Source: Gordionus sp. m RMFG-2023
Lineage: Eukaryota > Nematomorpha > Gordioida > Chordodea > Parachordodidae
Assembly (NCBI RefSeq): GCF_954871325.1
Contig: NC_088775.1
Coordinates: forward strand, 16,097,561-16,161,560
Length of the DNA stretch: 64,000 nt
Reading direction: 5' to 3'
Shown: positions 24,733 to 46,300 of the stretch, one piece after another
Layout of the letters: the number at the start of each line of letters is the position of its first letter
Numbering within the stretch: position 1 is the stretch's first letter
Program-made: the position numbers and the translations under genes
The notes under the pieces: model-generated
What the model was told of the DNA's origin: nothing
Databases searched by the model: none
The model's input: only the letters and a program-made list of their open reading frames with translations

Positions 24733-27700
24733 CAGTTGCGTATCCAGGATATATCCTTAAGGAAAGAAGGAGGTGGGGGGTTGAGAAAGAATTTTTTTTT
24801 GGGGGGGGGGCGACCCCAAATACGGTTTCGTATAGCCTCGGGTTTTTCTTAATAAATATATTATTGATTGGTTATCCTGAGATCATCTCCCTTAAAGTTT
24901 CCTGAACAATTGGAAGCATTATTTCTAAAATAGGTCAATGATCTGTGCTTACTAGTGTCTGATTTTAACTAATATAGTAGCCAACCTAAAGGAAAAAATT
25001 ATTAGTTAAATAATTTACACCAACATTGCGATTAAAAGCAACTAAAAGCATTGTTCTGAAAATTAACAATGTTTAGTGCCTAATTGTAAATTAATTATAT
25101 CCTTGGTAGATAGTAGAGAGAAGAAAAAAAATTGCCAAAATTGGCATTTTCTAAATTAAAAAATATTTAAAAAAAACTATATATCTGACGAGGCTAATAT
25201 ATTGTGCTTGACTACCTTTAATTTCTTCTCAATCAAATATGAGAACCACAAAAGGAAACTGTATTATAAACAAAATAAAAATTATTACATCAGGCTTTAA
25301 GCGTTAAATGAGACGAGAGTAGGGTTTTATTGTAAAATTTTATTTTTATTCTATTTGATAGATATTTTTAAAGCAGAAAAAAATTATTGGATAAAAAATA
25401 AAAAATTATTCAAATCAGGATCATACCAGAATGGGAAATATAAAAGTTATAACTATTTTGTTTGTATTAATATTTAGTGCTTTAATTCTTTAATAAATAT
25501 ACCCAGCCACAAAAAAATTACGAATCACGAACCAAAACTATTATTTAAATTTAAAATCAGCCAATGATGCATTATCTCTTATATTTATGTCAATAATTAG
25601 TGCGTATTTCATACTTTTTTAGAGTTTCAACTCTTTTGGTAGTTAGTTCATAGACATTATTGACAAAATGAAAATAGAATTGCCAAAATTGATATCATGC
25701 TAGAAGGAAAATTAGAGAAGCAATGAACAATATCAAATGCATGATTAGTACTTACCATTTCATTAATCAATCAGTTTTTTCACTCAAGGAATAAAAACTA
25801 GTTTTAAGCGAAATAAAAACTAACACGCTTAGGCCGAGTCTTAAATATTTAATTTTAAATTACTATTCAAAATCAATCATGTCTAAATATATTAAGGTTT
25901 ATTTTTTTCCGATTAGAAATATTTTTGAATCTTATAATTCTATGATCAGATTTTGTTCTTTTCAATTTATTTAATAGATATAGAGTAAAATAGTTAAAAT
26001 CTCATAAAATTTCAAATCGAGTAATATTTTCAAAAATTTGATATGAATCTGATATCAAGACGCAACCCTAAGCATGAAATTAACCAAACACTAATTTTAA
26101 AGCGCAAATATTTAAGCCTGAAGGTAAACAGTATAAATAAAAAGTTATTAGCATAATGCGAAAATTACTAAAATTAATATTCAAGATAAACCCGAATCTA
26201 GAAGCGCCAAAGTATAATAAAAAAAATTTTACCATCATAATGATAAAAAAAAATTTTTATCATCTTTATTTTGCTAGTTCAATACTTTTATATTTCATCG
26301 GCTGAATATTATAATATTCTATATCCATTTTTTTAAATTTATATTTTAAAAGGAAATAACACATGCAAATAAAATAATATTCCTAATTATATTTTAATAT
26401 TTTTATTGTTGATTTGGAAGAACACACTATTGAAAAATTGTTTTTTCGAAAAAAAATGCACTTTGCAAATATATGGATTTAGAACACAATAATACTCAAC
26501 CGTCGATTTAGTAGTGGTGACATAATAAAAAGTAGTCAAATAGATTTGTGGCATTTTTGGAAAATGTAATACCAAAATAAGATGGGTTTGTTTCGGTAAA
26601 ATTGAAAACGGTTATAATAGCTGATTTTTTACCCTCGGGAGTTAAAGTTGAGACATTTTTTTAAAATTAAGTTTAATACTAAGTGCGCTTTTACAATTTT
26701 AAATAGAAAATGTCAAACCTCGATTCCATGCAAATTATAGCGTCTTTGGGAATAATCCCATTTTCATTTTTTTGTGCCTTTAATATTGTTCATTCGTAGT
26801 AGTTTAAGATTTTTTCTAGTGCTGTAAATATTTTTAAAAAAATCAAACGCGTTCGCGTTCAACGTTCATTGACAAAAATCGAACGCGTTCACGTTCAAAT
26901 TCAAAAAAAGGAACGCGTTCATACGTTCAAAATTTTATGATAAATTTTTTTTAAAATTTAATTTAATATAAATAAATGCCTTATATTTTTCAACACAATA
27001 TATTAACCATGATAAAAAATAATAGTTTTATTTTGATAATATAATTATAAATACAATATAATAGAGCGATAAAAAAATAAATTTATAAAAAAAATTTCTT
27101 ATTAATTTTTAATAATTGCTTTTCAAAATTTTCATCTGATAGGCATGAACGCTTGTCAGTTACGACAGCGTTAGCTATACTAAAAACTCGCTCAACAAGG
27201 GCAGATGAAGGGATTGCGGTGTTATACTTGATAAACAATTCTTTTAAAAGGGGGAATTTATTAAAAACATTTAATGTTTTATCCATTGTTTCAAAAAATT
27301 GAGCTATGTTATCATCCTCCAATCTGCCCTCTTCTTCCTCGTCAAAAAAAAAGGATATCTCGAATTGATTTTAAAACAATGAAATATTTTTGATATTTGG
27401 GCCATGGTAATTCTAATTCATCTAATATTGAATTTTGATTTTCAGAATCTGATGATAAAATATTTCTATCCATGCAAATGCTAATCTATTAAATTAAAAT
27501 ATAAAATATTCAAATTAATACACTTTAATCTTATCTTCTCTAGCAGTAGCACTATGGTACGTTAATTGCAATATGAAAAAGGAAAAAGTAAAAACAGCTG
27601 ATTAAAAATATAAGACTTTTTTGTTAAAAAATTGGATTAAATATTAATTTTTCAAATAAATAAAAATATAAGACTTTTTTGTTAAAAAATGCGGATTAAT

Positions 27701-28089
27701 ATTAATTTTTCAAATAAATAAAAATAAAAAGTGTTTTTAAAATTGAACGAACGTAAAATTGAACGCGTTCATCAAAGAAAAGGAACGCGTTCACGTTCAA
27801 AGTTCGTCAAAAAAAAGGAACGCCGTTCATCACCTTTTTTCAAAAAAAGGAACTTCGTTCACGAACGCGTTCGTTTACAACACTAATTTTTTCACATCCT
27901 TTAAAAACAGAATAAGAATTTCTTATAGAATTATATAATTAAGGAGGTTATATCAATTTTAAAAAATCAAATCAAATTTTCGTATTTATATTATAAAAGT
28001 ATATTATTGTAAACATAAATTTTAATTAATCATATTTTCATCAAGGGGGTTAAACAACCAAACCTCCTCCTTCTATCCCTATGCCACTG
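24733..28089. mobile_element. hAT-like transposon, old, with a nested hAT
   Basis: Inverted ends CAGTTGCGTATCCAGGATA and CAGTGGCATAGGGATAG face each other, followed by G-rich and C-rich subterminal runs. The flanking octamers gctagagg and gttagaag match at six of eight positions, consistent with an aged target duplication. No transposase domain of its own was readable. The hAT at 26817-27885 is inserted in it. Confidence 0.65.
26817..27885 (-). mobile_element. hAT element with GAACGCGTTC subterminal arrays
   Basis: A perfect 8-bp target repeat attttttc (26809-26816 and 27886-27893) flanks inverted termini TAGTGCTGTAAA and TAGTGTTGTAAA. Many GAACGCGTTC palindromes and close variants crowd both ends. 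The minus strand at 27322-27083 keeps a hAT C-terminal dimerisation domain (PLLKELFIKYNTAIPSSALV, then ERVFSIANAVVTDKR and LSDENFEKQLL). At about 1.07 kb the rest of the transposase is deleted, so this is an internally deleted, non-autonomous copy. Confidence 0.9.
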
Positions 28090-28491
28090 GTTAGAAGTGA
28101 TAAAATAAAAAGTTTTTAATAAATCTCATCTTGGGGACACCCTTTTTTAAATTACCTAATTCATATTCTAATCTCCTTACTCATGCAATTTCCTCTCGAA
28201 TCTTATCAGAATACGCAAAAATAGTCCCCTCCCCTCCCAATATCTCCTTAAGGATTTTTTTTTAGTTTATTGACAGTTGTAACAAAAAATAGATTAGAAC
28301 TAACCAAAAAAATGGTTTCAAATAAATTTAGCCATGAAATTGTATTTTTTTTTAAAAGGGAAATAAAGAATGCGAGATATTTTAACAATAACAGCAGTTA
28401 AATATATTTTCTACCATAATATAATACATGCATACACTTAATTCTGCATATTTACATATTTTTTAGTAAAAAAAATCAAATTATTATAAAA

Positions 28492-36348
<7,857 letters not shown>

Positions 36349-36835
36349 GATATTTTAATGACTTATTCTTACCCCCCCACATATTAAAGGACCTGTTACT
36401 GTTAGGCCAAAATAAATATTTAATTTGTAAATATTAAATACAAGTTTTTTTTTTACTTTTGTCAAAGGTAATGCTCATCTGTTATATAAATATGAAAATA
36501 TCATTATTTACAAAAAATTCTATATTATGATGAGATTATATGGTATATGGAACTTACAATGGAATAAGTGTATTGAAACATCATAAACATTGTTATATGT
36601 TGCAGAATTATAATTGTGGATTTCAAATAGTTCATCGAACATTCTAGCTCAATTTTTAATTTGTAAAAAATGTAGTTATTTTATTTATTTACTTTTATTT
36701 AAAAACCTAAAAGAATTCTATTTTTTTTTATCTAAATTATCAGATTATTTCTGTCTGCGTATTTTTTGCAGTATAATAAATAATTAATAAAAAAAAATGA
36801 CATAAATAATCTAATTTATAAATACAGCATCAATG
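36349..36835. other. Upstream region of metalloprotease gene 2
   Basis: A/T-rich and without recognised features; it should contain the promoter of gene 2 if the ATG at 36348 is the true start. Confidence 0.3.
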
Positions 36836-37043
36836 CTTGTTTAACCCGATTCGGGTCGATTTTTGAAATCCACTTGATTAAGATTCCAGCCAAAATATTA
36901 TTATTCAAGTCTCGAGATTTGTCAAATGGAGACCTTTCTGCCATTTATGAGCAAATTTTTAGCCCATACATAGTATTATTTTGGTTAAAATCTTAATCGG
37001 GCCATTTTAAAACTTGACCCGAATCGAGCTTTTTAACAATCCT
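36836..37043. repeat. Hairpin MITE, TGTTGTTAAAC family variant
   Basis: Ends TTGTTTAACCCGATTCGGG and, inverted, TTGTTAAAAAGCTCGATTCG. The centre holds ATTTATGAGCAAATTTTTAG and TCTCGAGATTTG, words shared with the other copies of the family. Confidence 0.65.
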
Positions 37044-37273
37044 AGATTGGGGGAGATGAACTTTCCTTCCTCACCCATTTGCTTTATTTTTAAAAAAATA
37101 TATTTTCTTTAGATAAAATAAAGATAAGGTAAAAAATGAGTATATAAGCGCCTAAAAGATAAATTCTATTCTATATTTCACTATTTTATTATAATTAATA
37201 TTAAAACATTATCTTAAAAAAAGTGTAAAAAAATTAACTTGCTAATAGATGTTTTTAGATCATCTGTATTAGG

Positions 37274-37730
37274 CAGAGTTGTTAAAGTATCTAGATACAA
37301 AAATGTGGTATCTGTATCTAGATAGATTTTTGATTAAAGTATCTGTATCAGTATCTAGATATTATTTTAGAGGTATCTGTTTATCTGTTTTTAGATACTT
37401 TTTAAGATTCATTTTGATATACTTCTATTTAACGCCTTTTTATATTATAAATAAAAATACTTGAATGTAAAATATATTTTATTTCATATTTTGATAAATG
37501 TGATATCGAGATAAAAAATTTTAAATCATTTCATGAATTTTCACAATCCTAATTTAGGTTTATTCAAAACTTATCTAAGAGTATAATAAAAAATGTATCT
37601 GTGCCTAGATACATTTTAAATTGTATCTGTATCAAGATAATTTTTTAGAAGCTGAATCTGTATCTAGATAATTTTTTAGACGATGTATCTGTATCTAGAT
37701 CCATTTTAAAAGTATTTTTTAACAACTCTG
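37274..37730. mobile_element. hAT MITE made of ATCTAGATAC repeats
   Basis: Inverted termini CAGAGTTGTTAAAGTATC and CAGAGTTGTTAAAAAATAC are flanked by octamers gtattagg and atattagg (7 of 8 identical), the hAT target size. At least eight GTATCTAGATA-type palindromic words fill the subterminal regions. No transposase inside. Confidence 0.8.
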
Positions 37731-38954
37731 ATATTAGGGCATATTAAATTACGATAATATATCTAATACAAAGCAATTGGTTTAATTTTAAATACTATCT
37801 AAGAAAACTCCTTACCAACTAAAAATCTTGCTCGCGTTAATTGAACCAACATTCCATTAGATTTTACTCCTATATCCATATTTTTACCGTAATGTTGCTG
37901 TTATTGACATCAAATTAATTTAATAACAAGTAATAAAGTTTCAATTAACGAAACTAAACATCTTGGATATTATATGATGATAAATAAATATATACACCTA
38001 GATTTCGTAATGAGAACGACCCTTAAAAATACCTAAATGCTTCCCACAATTCAAGACCGAGAATGAATTATCTAGTCTGAATGATCTGCCTCTGGCATTT
38101 TTTACTTTGAGAATGGCTCCAAATAAATTAAAAAAATTCTGAAGTCCTCATACTCTTAATGGCTTGCACGATTCATTTACATTAGAAACCTACCTTTACT
38201 TTCATTCCACACTTTAAATGGCATGCAAAAAAAGATATAGTATCCATCCATTATCAGTAATAGTTTACCATCCATCAACTATTTTATATTAATGCTTCGA
38301 TTCGCTATAAAAAGAATAAATAATATTTTTTTAAATTATTCTAATTACGTGTCTTAATAAATCTAAATTTTTATAGAAAAGCTAAAATAGTAAACAGTTT
38401 ATCTAATCCTCTTATTTCATGTTAAATAGTATATTTGAGTAACCCATTTGCATCTACAACAGCAAAACGAAAACTTTATTTCAATTTACGAGGGTTCCTC
38501 ATTCAAAACAAATAAAATACTCCCTTAAAGTAGAATAGATTTTATATAAAAAAATTAAATTTCAAAATAAAATATATTTTAGCATTTCTAATTCACGAAC
38601 AAATTATTAAAGATCTTTATTTCATCTGTTCAATTATTCAAGAAAAAAGAAAGGTAAAGAGTTTTTACTCTTTGAACATTATGCTAGTTCGCATTTACGA
38701 TTCGTATCAAATTCAAATAATGCCTTAAAACATCAATCAAGTAATATGGAGATTAAATAAATCAATATCTCTATCCAAGTAGAAGGGATGATAGATAGAT
38801 TGATCATGTTGTAGAAGAAATCATAGATCTCTAAAATAATTAAGTTATAGTATTCAAATAATATTATACATATTTGGAGTATAGTAGAAAGGCAATATTT
38901 ATTTTAAATAAATGAAGCATGATATTGTTTCCTAATACCAATGATGTATATATA

Positions 38955-39160
38955 CTACTAGATTAGCGATTCATTTATTAAATGCATTTTAAAATGTCCA
39001 TACATATGAAGCGCCTATAGCGCCATTTTGTGGTTTGTATGTCCATTAAATGACATTAATGTGCATTCATACAATGATAAAGACAATTAGTAGAAGTGCA
39101 AACCACAAAATGGTGCTCTATGTATGAAAACTTATAATTAATGAATGGCCAATCTAGTAG
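38955..39160. repeat. Hairpin MITE, 206 bp
   Basis: CTACTAGATTAGCGATTCAT at the left is matched by ATGAATGGCCAATCTAGTAG at the right, and the arms also pair at GCCATTTTGTGGTTT and AAACCACAAAATGG. It is non-coding and the superfamily is open. Confidence 0.75.
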
Positions 39161-40999
39161 AATATAATCATTGCCTCTTACTATAATCTTAACTTAAAGT
39201 GGATAAGACTCAATTCAAGAAGGAAGAAAAATAATCTAATAAAGGTGTGAGAAAAGTAGAAAGTGTTTTAATATATATTATATGATTTACGGGTATTTAT
39301 TATAATTGATTTTTAAAGTATAGTTAAGAAAAAGTGCACATATCTTTCTAATGAGGATGTCATTAATTATTAAAGAAGTAGAGTAATGAGCAAAAATTCA
39401 AACCTATTAAATCTTGACTCCGAGTAAAATTTGAAATATAATTTGGCCTCCCAAATTATTTGAATCGATCAATCCAAAAGATTTAGAAACCTTACCAGAA
39501 TTTCATACTATCTCAAAAAAATCCGAATAGTTCTTAAATAAGATTTAGTTCGATCCTGTTCCGGGGAAATAAAATTAAGAAAAATATTGGATTGAGAAAA
39601 AAAATATTCATTTTTCAATGAAAGTATGAAAAAAAATAAAAAAAATTTAAAAAAAAAATAACATAAGGAGAGTTTTTTAAATATATTTTTCCAACTTGTC
39701 CACAACTTTGACTATTGTCGAATAAAATTACCGAATGATTTATTAGATATTCACTTTCTATTTATTACATAACCGTTGTACTTATAAAAATGATATAATT
39801 TTAACAATCCTCATTAAAAAATATAAATTTTAATAAAGGTATAAAAAGCTTGCAAAAGTAATATAATCTCCGTTGATTATTATAGTGTTCTTTTAAATCA
39901 TTATTTCCTATAACCAATTGATTAAAAAGAAAATATGGGGGTTTAGCATTTAACCCTTTGACGTCTCACTATTTTGCCATCATTTAATATAATTATATAT
40001 ATATTAAATTTATAAAAGCCTTTACATTTAATTTAACATCATATAATATAAATATAATAAAAATACGTAATTTATAAAATTATTAACTCATAATTTTTAG
40101 ATTTCATCCAATCATATTTTCATATTTTTTTCTTTACCATTTTACTGAATTATATGATTTTATAACGAATTTTGTGTATAATATTTAATAATTCAAATTT
40201 TTTTATTCATTATTAAGATTATTCTTATTAATGTATAATGGATCTTTTTTACGAAAATATTTGGCTATTTTAGCAGCTTCTATTGAATATTCAACCTATT
40301 CGTATTTATACTTTTAAAGAAAATCTTATACCGTTATTGCTAGCAGTCTTTTTGAATGATATTGACCTACTTGGTATCACTTAATTATTTCCCAATCTTG
40401 GTATCTAAAACAATTTCACCTTCATTCACCAAATTAACTATATTTTCTTATTTTTCTTCTTTACAACATGTAAGCGTGGTTGGCGCTATTAGGTATTTCA
40501 GCAGAGACCTGAATAAATGATTTTTTTTAATTGGTAATTTTCTCTTTATTAAAATTTTTTTTGTAAATTATCCAAAAAATAAAAAATATTTCCCAGGAAT
40601 CTAAAAAAAAAGGGGGAAGCGGCAATTTTTTTCTTTATAGATGAATAAAACATTGAAAACTGGCTATTAATTATTATTTATTCTTATTAAATACATTTAC
40701 ACATATTTTTTTTCACTGAATTTAATTTAGATTTTATGTAATAAGTGTTACTGAATAAATTTTTTTATAGATTCGATATCGGATATTGGTTAAAAAATTA
40801 GATCCGTTACTACTCTAGAAAAATATGAAAATTTATATAACTATAGATAATTTTTCTTCCTTTGTTGATGCGAAAAATAAAATTTAATTTAATTTACGAA
40901 TTAAATGATTTTTTTTAAAAAGAAATTTATTTTGGAATTCTTTTTTTTCGTTGTGATTCCGAATTGAGAATCATAAATATTACAATTTTTTAAAAACTT
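39161..40999. other. A/T-rich spacer
   Basis: No feature recognised. A 65-codon minus-strand frame at 39508-39705 is Phe/Lys-rich low-complexity translation and is not treated as a gene. Confidence 0.4.
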
Positions 41000-42735
41000 A
41001 TATCAACAATTTTTATATCTTTATTTTAACATCAATGGCAAAACTAACAAAAAATCAGAGGAAAAATATGGGGCAAACTTTAATATGCTCAAAGCATTTT
41101 GATTGCTAACAAATGCACCAGCATAAAATTATTATAAATCAACACATATAACAGTGTGATGGTATCAATGAAATATTTTGTTTATTCAAATAAAATCGTA
41201 TATTTTCCAACAACTCACTTTTTCTTTAACTTCACGAATAAAAAAAATTCCCAAATAAATTGGTTATTATATAAATTTAGTTTTATTTTCCTGCGTAGAA
41301 TATAACATTTCATTTCTAACATGATTTTTATTAGTTTAAATTTTTTATAAGTTATAAAAAAAATTTATAACAAAAAATAACCATTTTATTTATTTTAATA
41401 GTTATCAATATAGAATCAGAAAAATTTTTCCATTCCTGCTATCGACATCCTTCCACTTTACAATTCAATTAATATGAAATTCCATCTATAGAAAAGATTC
41501 AACAAGGTGATTCTCTTGGCCCATTGCTATTTTGTCTCGGAATCAAGGATATGATCAAGGCAATCAATGCCTCCTGCTCTCTCTCAATGTTTGTTAAATG
41601 GATGATGGTGTAATCTGTGGCTCATCCAATGAGGTTAATAAAACTATAGATATAATTTTAGAGATCGGCTCTTCTTTAGGGATAATTCTCATTCAAAGCA
41701 AAAAATTCATCTATCTAAACAGTTCCGAAATTAACTCACAATTTTAAAGTCATTAATCAAGATCAACTAATTTATTTTGGAAGGAAATTCAGCTGTTTGC
41801 ACCTTTGTGGATTCAACCCTTGAGACTCTTATTTGGGTGATATACTTCCCTTCCTTTAGTAAGTCGTTATTTCTGTTGAAAAACTTTTTTAATATACCAC
41901 GCACGCTCTGTTTTTTTGTTTATATAAAGACAATTTTTTAATACACATTAAATAAGGGATAAAATAAAACTAAAAAAAAAATTGTTGACCAAAATATGCA
42001 TCAGAATCAGAATTTTAAGAAGAATTTTTATATAAAATAAATCATCATATGTTACAGGGTTAGGATTTGAATTTTAATTTTTAAGAAAAGTCTAAAGGCA
42101 ATATGATTTAACATGATATTACAAACTATAATATATATGATGTATATATATTGATTTGTAAAAGATAAATAAACGGACGAAAAAAAAATAGAAACATTTC
42201 TGAAAAATTGGTATCTTACCGGATGAAAAGTTATTGGCAGAGACCAGTATTATAACCCTTTTTGAAAGGTTTATAACCGATAGTGCCAATTTTGTTCAAT
42301 TCACGAGGGTAAAAAGTGAGTTTTTCAAATTAACTTCGTTTTAGTATAAAAAAATATTGAAGATAGATGAGTTTAAAAAAAACACCTTTGAGAGTAGTTT
42401 GAAATGAAATATCATAATTTTCATTATTCCAAGCAGGAAAAAAAGAAACAAATATACATAATAACCAATTTGTCTGAAAATTGGGATTTTTTTTCTTCGT
42501 GTAGTTAAAGAAAGGTTGAGTTATTGGAAAATATAAGATTTTGTTTGATTAAATAGTAATTTATTTCATTGATTATCTTACGTGTTGATTATAAATAATT
42601 TTATGCTGGTGCATTTATTGGCAAATTTAGTATATTGTTTAGAGCATTTTTAGGTTTAACCCATATTCTCCCTCTAATATTTTGGGTCTAGTTATGCCAA
42701 TGTTATTATAATAAACAAATTGTTGAAATTTAATG
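41000..42735. mobile_element. Long-inverted-repeat (foldback) element
   Basis: The left arm, about 41000-41280, and the right arm, about 42455-42735, are reverse complements over some 230-280 bp. Shared words include CCAGCATAAAATTATTATAA, ATATTTTCCAACAACTCA versus its complement, and CAAATAAATTGGTTATTAT-like sequence. Between the arms lies a LINE fragment. No transposase was seen, so mobility would depend on another element. Confidence 0.7.
41497..41870 (+). mobile_element. LINE reverse-transcriptase fragment
   Basis: The plus strand reads IQQGDSLGPLLFCLGIKDMI, then after a frame change MDDGVICGSSNEV, the catalytic aspartate box with its following strand. This is the same LINE type as at 20280-22500. 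Short and dead; it lies between the arms of the inverted-repeat element. Confidence 0.8.
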
Positions 42736-42769
42736 TTAAAATGAAAATGTGTAAGCTAGCAGAAAGGTT

Positions 42770-42869
42770 TAAACGAAATCTCAAGGCTTCGGCAATATTT
42801 TTCTGGGTAAAATATCGAGTTAGCCGTTTTAAATAATCGATTCAAATAGAGCCGTTAATAACACTAACT
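42770..42869. repeat. Half copy of the TAGTGTTGTTAAAC MITE
   Basis: It contains GAAATCTCAAGGCTTCGG, ATATTTTTCTGGGTAAAATA, GAGTTAGCCGTTTT and the inverted end TAATAACACTA. This corresponds to the right half of the 223-bp MITE at 47700-47922. Confidence 0.7.
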
Positions 42870-43379
42870 AAAATATAACGTGTTAATATAAAAAAAACTG
42901 TTTTAATAACTATTTAAAAAACAAATATTAAAAACTCATTATTTTTAAATTTCCAAATAAGAGGTAAGAGATAATATCCATGAGTTTTTTACATTATATA
43001 GAAATTTTGTAAACACATGTCATTTTAAAATCATAAAATTGTGAAAGATTGTAATATCCTGCAAAGTTTATAATCTTATAAGGCGGTCGATGTCAATCAT
43101 TTTTAAAAAATAGCGCTTTTTTAATGATTATATATGTCAATCATAATTTTTTAGACCTTCTTAATGTATTTATATTTTATTGTCTAATATATTTATTTAT
43201 ACTAAAATTGTTTGTGCAATTTAAATGATAATAAAAAAAATAACTAAAAATTGCATATTTTAATACAGTTCATGTTGTATAAAACTTTTGTCAAATTTAA
43301 AAATTAGATAAATGAGTGCATTATGTTTGAGAAGAATTCAAAAAAACATTTTAAAAATATGAATTCATTCAAATTTTAA

Positions 43380-43385
43380 TTTATT
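43380..43385 (-). promoter_or_regulatory. Candidate polyadenylation signal
   Basis: AATAAA on the minus strand begins 13 nt after the PDIA4-like stop codon. In such A/T-rich DNA this hexamer is common by chance, so only its position supports it. Confidence 0.3.
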
Positions 43386-43397
43386 ATCAATATGTAT

Positions 43398-46300
43398 TTA
43401 AAGTTCGATTCTTTCCATTTTAGGTTCGTCTATTGATGTTGTTAAATTGACCAAATGAGCTTCTACAAATTCCACTAATGAATCGAACTCCCTAAACGGA
43501 AATTTATGATAAACAATAGTATTGTTAATTACAATTTTGTTCAGTAGTCCTAATATATTTAAAATAATCTTAGTAAAAAATATAGTATTTTTCTAGTAAA
43601 CACAATCCCGCTATATGCGCGAAAGTTATAACTGAGACTGAGAAACAGGTGTAAATAATTTAAATCAACCTTTTGCCTTGGTATATAACCGGAACTTTAT
43701 TTATATGTGGCGGTTTAAAGAGTACGAGAGTAGGGAAGCCGGTAATCTGAATGATGTCCTTATCGATGTCATTAGCCGTAGCGTCTATTTTCGCGATAAT
43801 TATTCTGTTTTCTTCCAAATATTTCTTACCTTTAAGTTATGTTAGTAATATGAGATAGTCATTAGTAATTAGGCCTATGATTCGAATTATTTGAAAAAAT
43901 AATTCATTATTTGTTTATAAAGGGTCAACTTGATTTACGTTTTTGTATTAAAAAATAAATCACTTTCATGTTTTATTCTAAGAATGATATTTGTGATTGG
44001 TTAAAATAACCTCTAGTTATTTTTCTTTGCTTAAAGTATTAATGTAAATATAATTTGGAATAGACGAGACATGATTAACTCGCGCCTTTTTGAGGGATTA
44101 TTAATTAGTGTTATTTTTATTTATAAGAACTTGGCTATAAAAGGACAGATTTTGGTTATTCTTATCAATTTTTATATTATTTGGATTTTATAAATTATAA
44201 TGATTGAAAAGAGTCATTTTACAAAGATCTAGGGATATACCGATATTTTATATCAGATCGGATCGGGCCGATATTTCGCTCATTTTAAAATATCGGTTAT
44301 CGGCAAATATTATAAAATTTTCCGATCCGATATAAAATGGCGCTTTTAACAAAATTTAAAAAAAATTATATCTAAAAAACCATTTATTTTTATAAATAAA
44401 ATCGAAATACATTTTTATGTTTAATTTTTTTAATAGAAATAATTAGTTAATAAACATTCTGCAATATAGTTATTTTTTTCGCATTCTGTTTAAAAAAGTG
44501 TTCATTAATCTCTTCAGTATCTGTTTTTAGTGATGCTAGTGATATTAACAGTCCCCATCACCGCCGACATATCTCTGATATAAAATGAAATCTTCGATAT
44601 ATTAATTTTAAATATTAATTTCAAATTTCATAATATATTTTTTTATTACTAATTATGTAAATAGATTAATGTTATTACTTATTATATAAATAATAGCAAT
44701 TGAATTGAATATAAACTATAACTGACCATTATAATATATTTAAATGACATATGTTATGGTATAGTAAAATTATAGATGTTGTACTAATAAAAAGTATATT
44801 AAAAATTAAAACCGGTATCTTTGCAGAATACAAAATTAGATATGATATCGGATCGGTTATCGGCCGATATCAATTTAATATCTGAAATATCGGATCGGAT
44901 CGGCCTCCAAAAAGTGGTATCGGTACACCCCTACAAAGATCCAATGATTCCGACAGCCATTTCGCTATCTGTTGTGTTCATATTGTTCCCAAATCCCTAC
45001 TTGGGAGGGGGGGGGGGGTTATTCAACTTTATCAATATTTGAAAACAAATTATCGAATAATTTACTATTCGATTTGTTTTTGAATACCTATTAATTATTA
45101 GTAAGATTCAGACAAAATCTGGGATTTTTTTTTCCAAACTGCAGTCTTCTTTTTATTTCCAAAAGTGTTTATAATTTATAAGGCAAAATAAGTCACATCG
45201 ATTAATAATCATGCTGAGCCCTGTACCGGAATGCAGAGAGGATATATTTCAAATTCCTTTAAATTAAATTTAAATGCATGTCTTAATTCCTAGTATCGTT
45301 ACTGTCAGACCCTCAACGCAGGAAGGGGTGGCAGTGTGGTAAATTAGTTGGTTTGACACGACCACGACCCTGGTTTTTGGTCGAAAAAATGAACCAAAAC
45401 CAAAGCAATCAAATTGGTCGAGCACCGACTTGAGTACAGCATCGACCCGATTTATTTTATTTAAATTTGAATATTTGAGGAGAATATTTATTCATTTATA
45501 GTTTTCTTTTTTTTTAGTGATACAGTGATAATAAATATTTTCTTAGGTAAGTAACCGGGACATCGATTATGGTTTACGATAAAAAAGATGATAACATCGA
45601 TTCGGCGTAAAAGTTTAACCGGTTAATATATATTCATGATTCTCCCCTGACTAATTATAGATTTTATGGGAGATACACTTTTATATAAGCTAACTTAGGT
45701 AGTCTGGCATCATCAAATCTATCACATCAATATTTATCAACATAAAAACATGATATTATAATTAGGAAATGAAATTTATATTATATTATGAAAATGGTTT
45801 GATGTTTTTTAATAAAAAAAATGATATGCTGCTAAATTGTAATATCATTTTAACAATAAATTAGTGATTTTCACGCCCAAAATTTTAAGCAAAATATAAT
45901 CATAGTTCATTTGATAAAAATTTTAAATCTTTTATAGTTTTTTTTATCGTTTTTCTGAAATTATTTTTTAAGTATATTAAAAGAAGTGGTAATTTCTAAA
46001 TAAATTATTTTTAAATATTTATAACAAACTTTTTTATGTTATTTATAAAATCATTTTAAGGATATTTTAATGTGTTAATTGTCATAATATTCGCTATTTT
46101 TTAACATTTTTGAAATTTTTTGGCACAAAAGGGTAAAAATGATTATTATAAAGATAATAAATTATAAATATGTACCCTGGATAAGTGACAATTATCATAT
46201 CGTTATTTTTAAAGTTTTTTGAATTTTTTTGACGCATATTGGCAAAAATAAATGTAGCAAGCATGTTTAAATAAAAATTCAGGAAAGATGTACCCTAAAT

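Noticed and set aside
26387-26575. 62-codon minus-strand frame inside the hAT at 24733-28089
   Set aside because: No similarity to hAT zinc fingers or catalytic motifs could be recognised.
37279-37464. 61-codon plus-strand frame rich in Tyr and Leu
   Set aside because: Mostly a translation of the ATCTAGATAC repeats of the MITE at 37274-37730.
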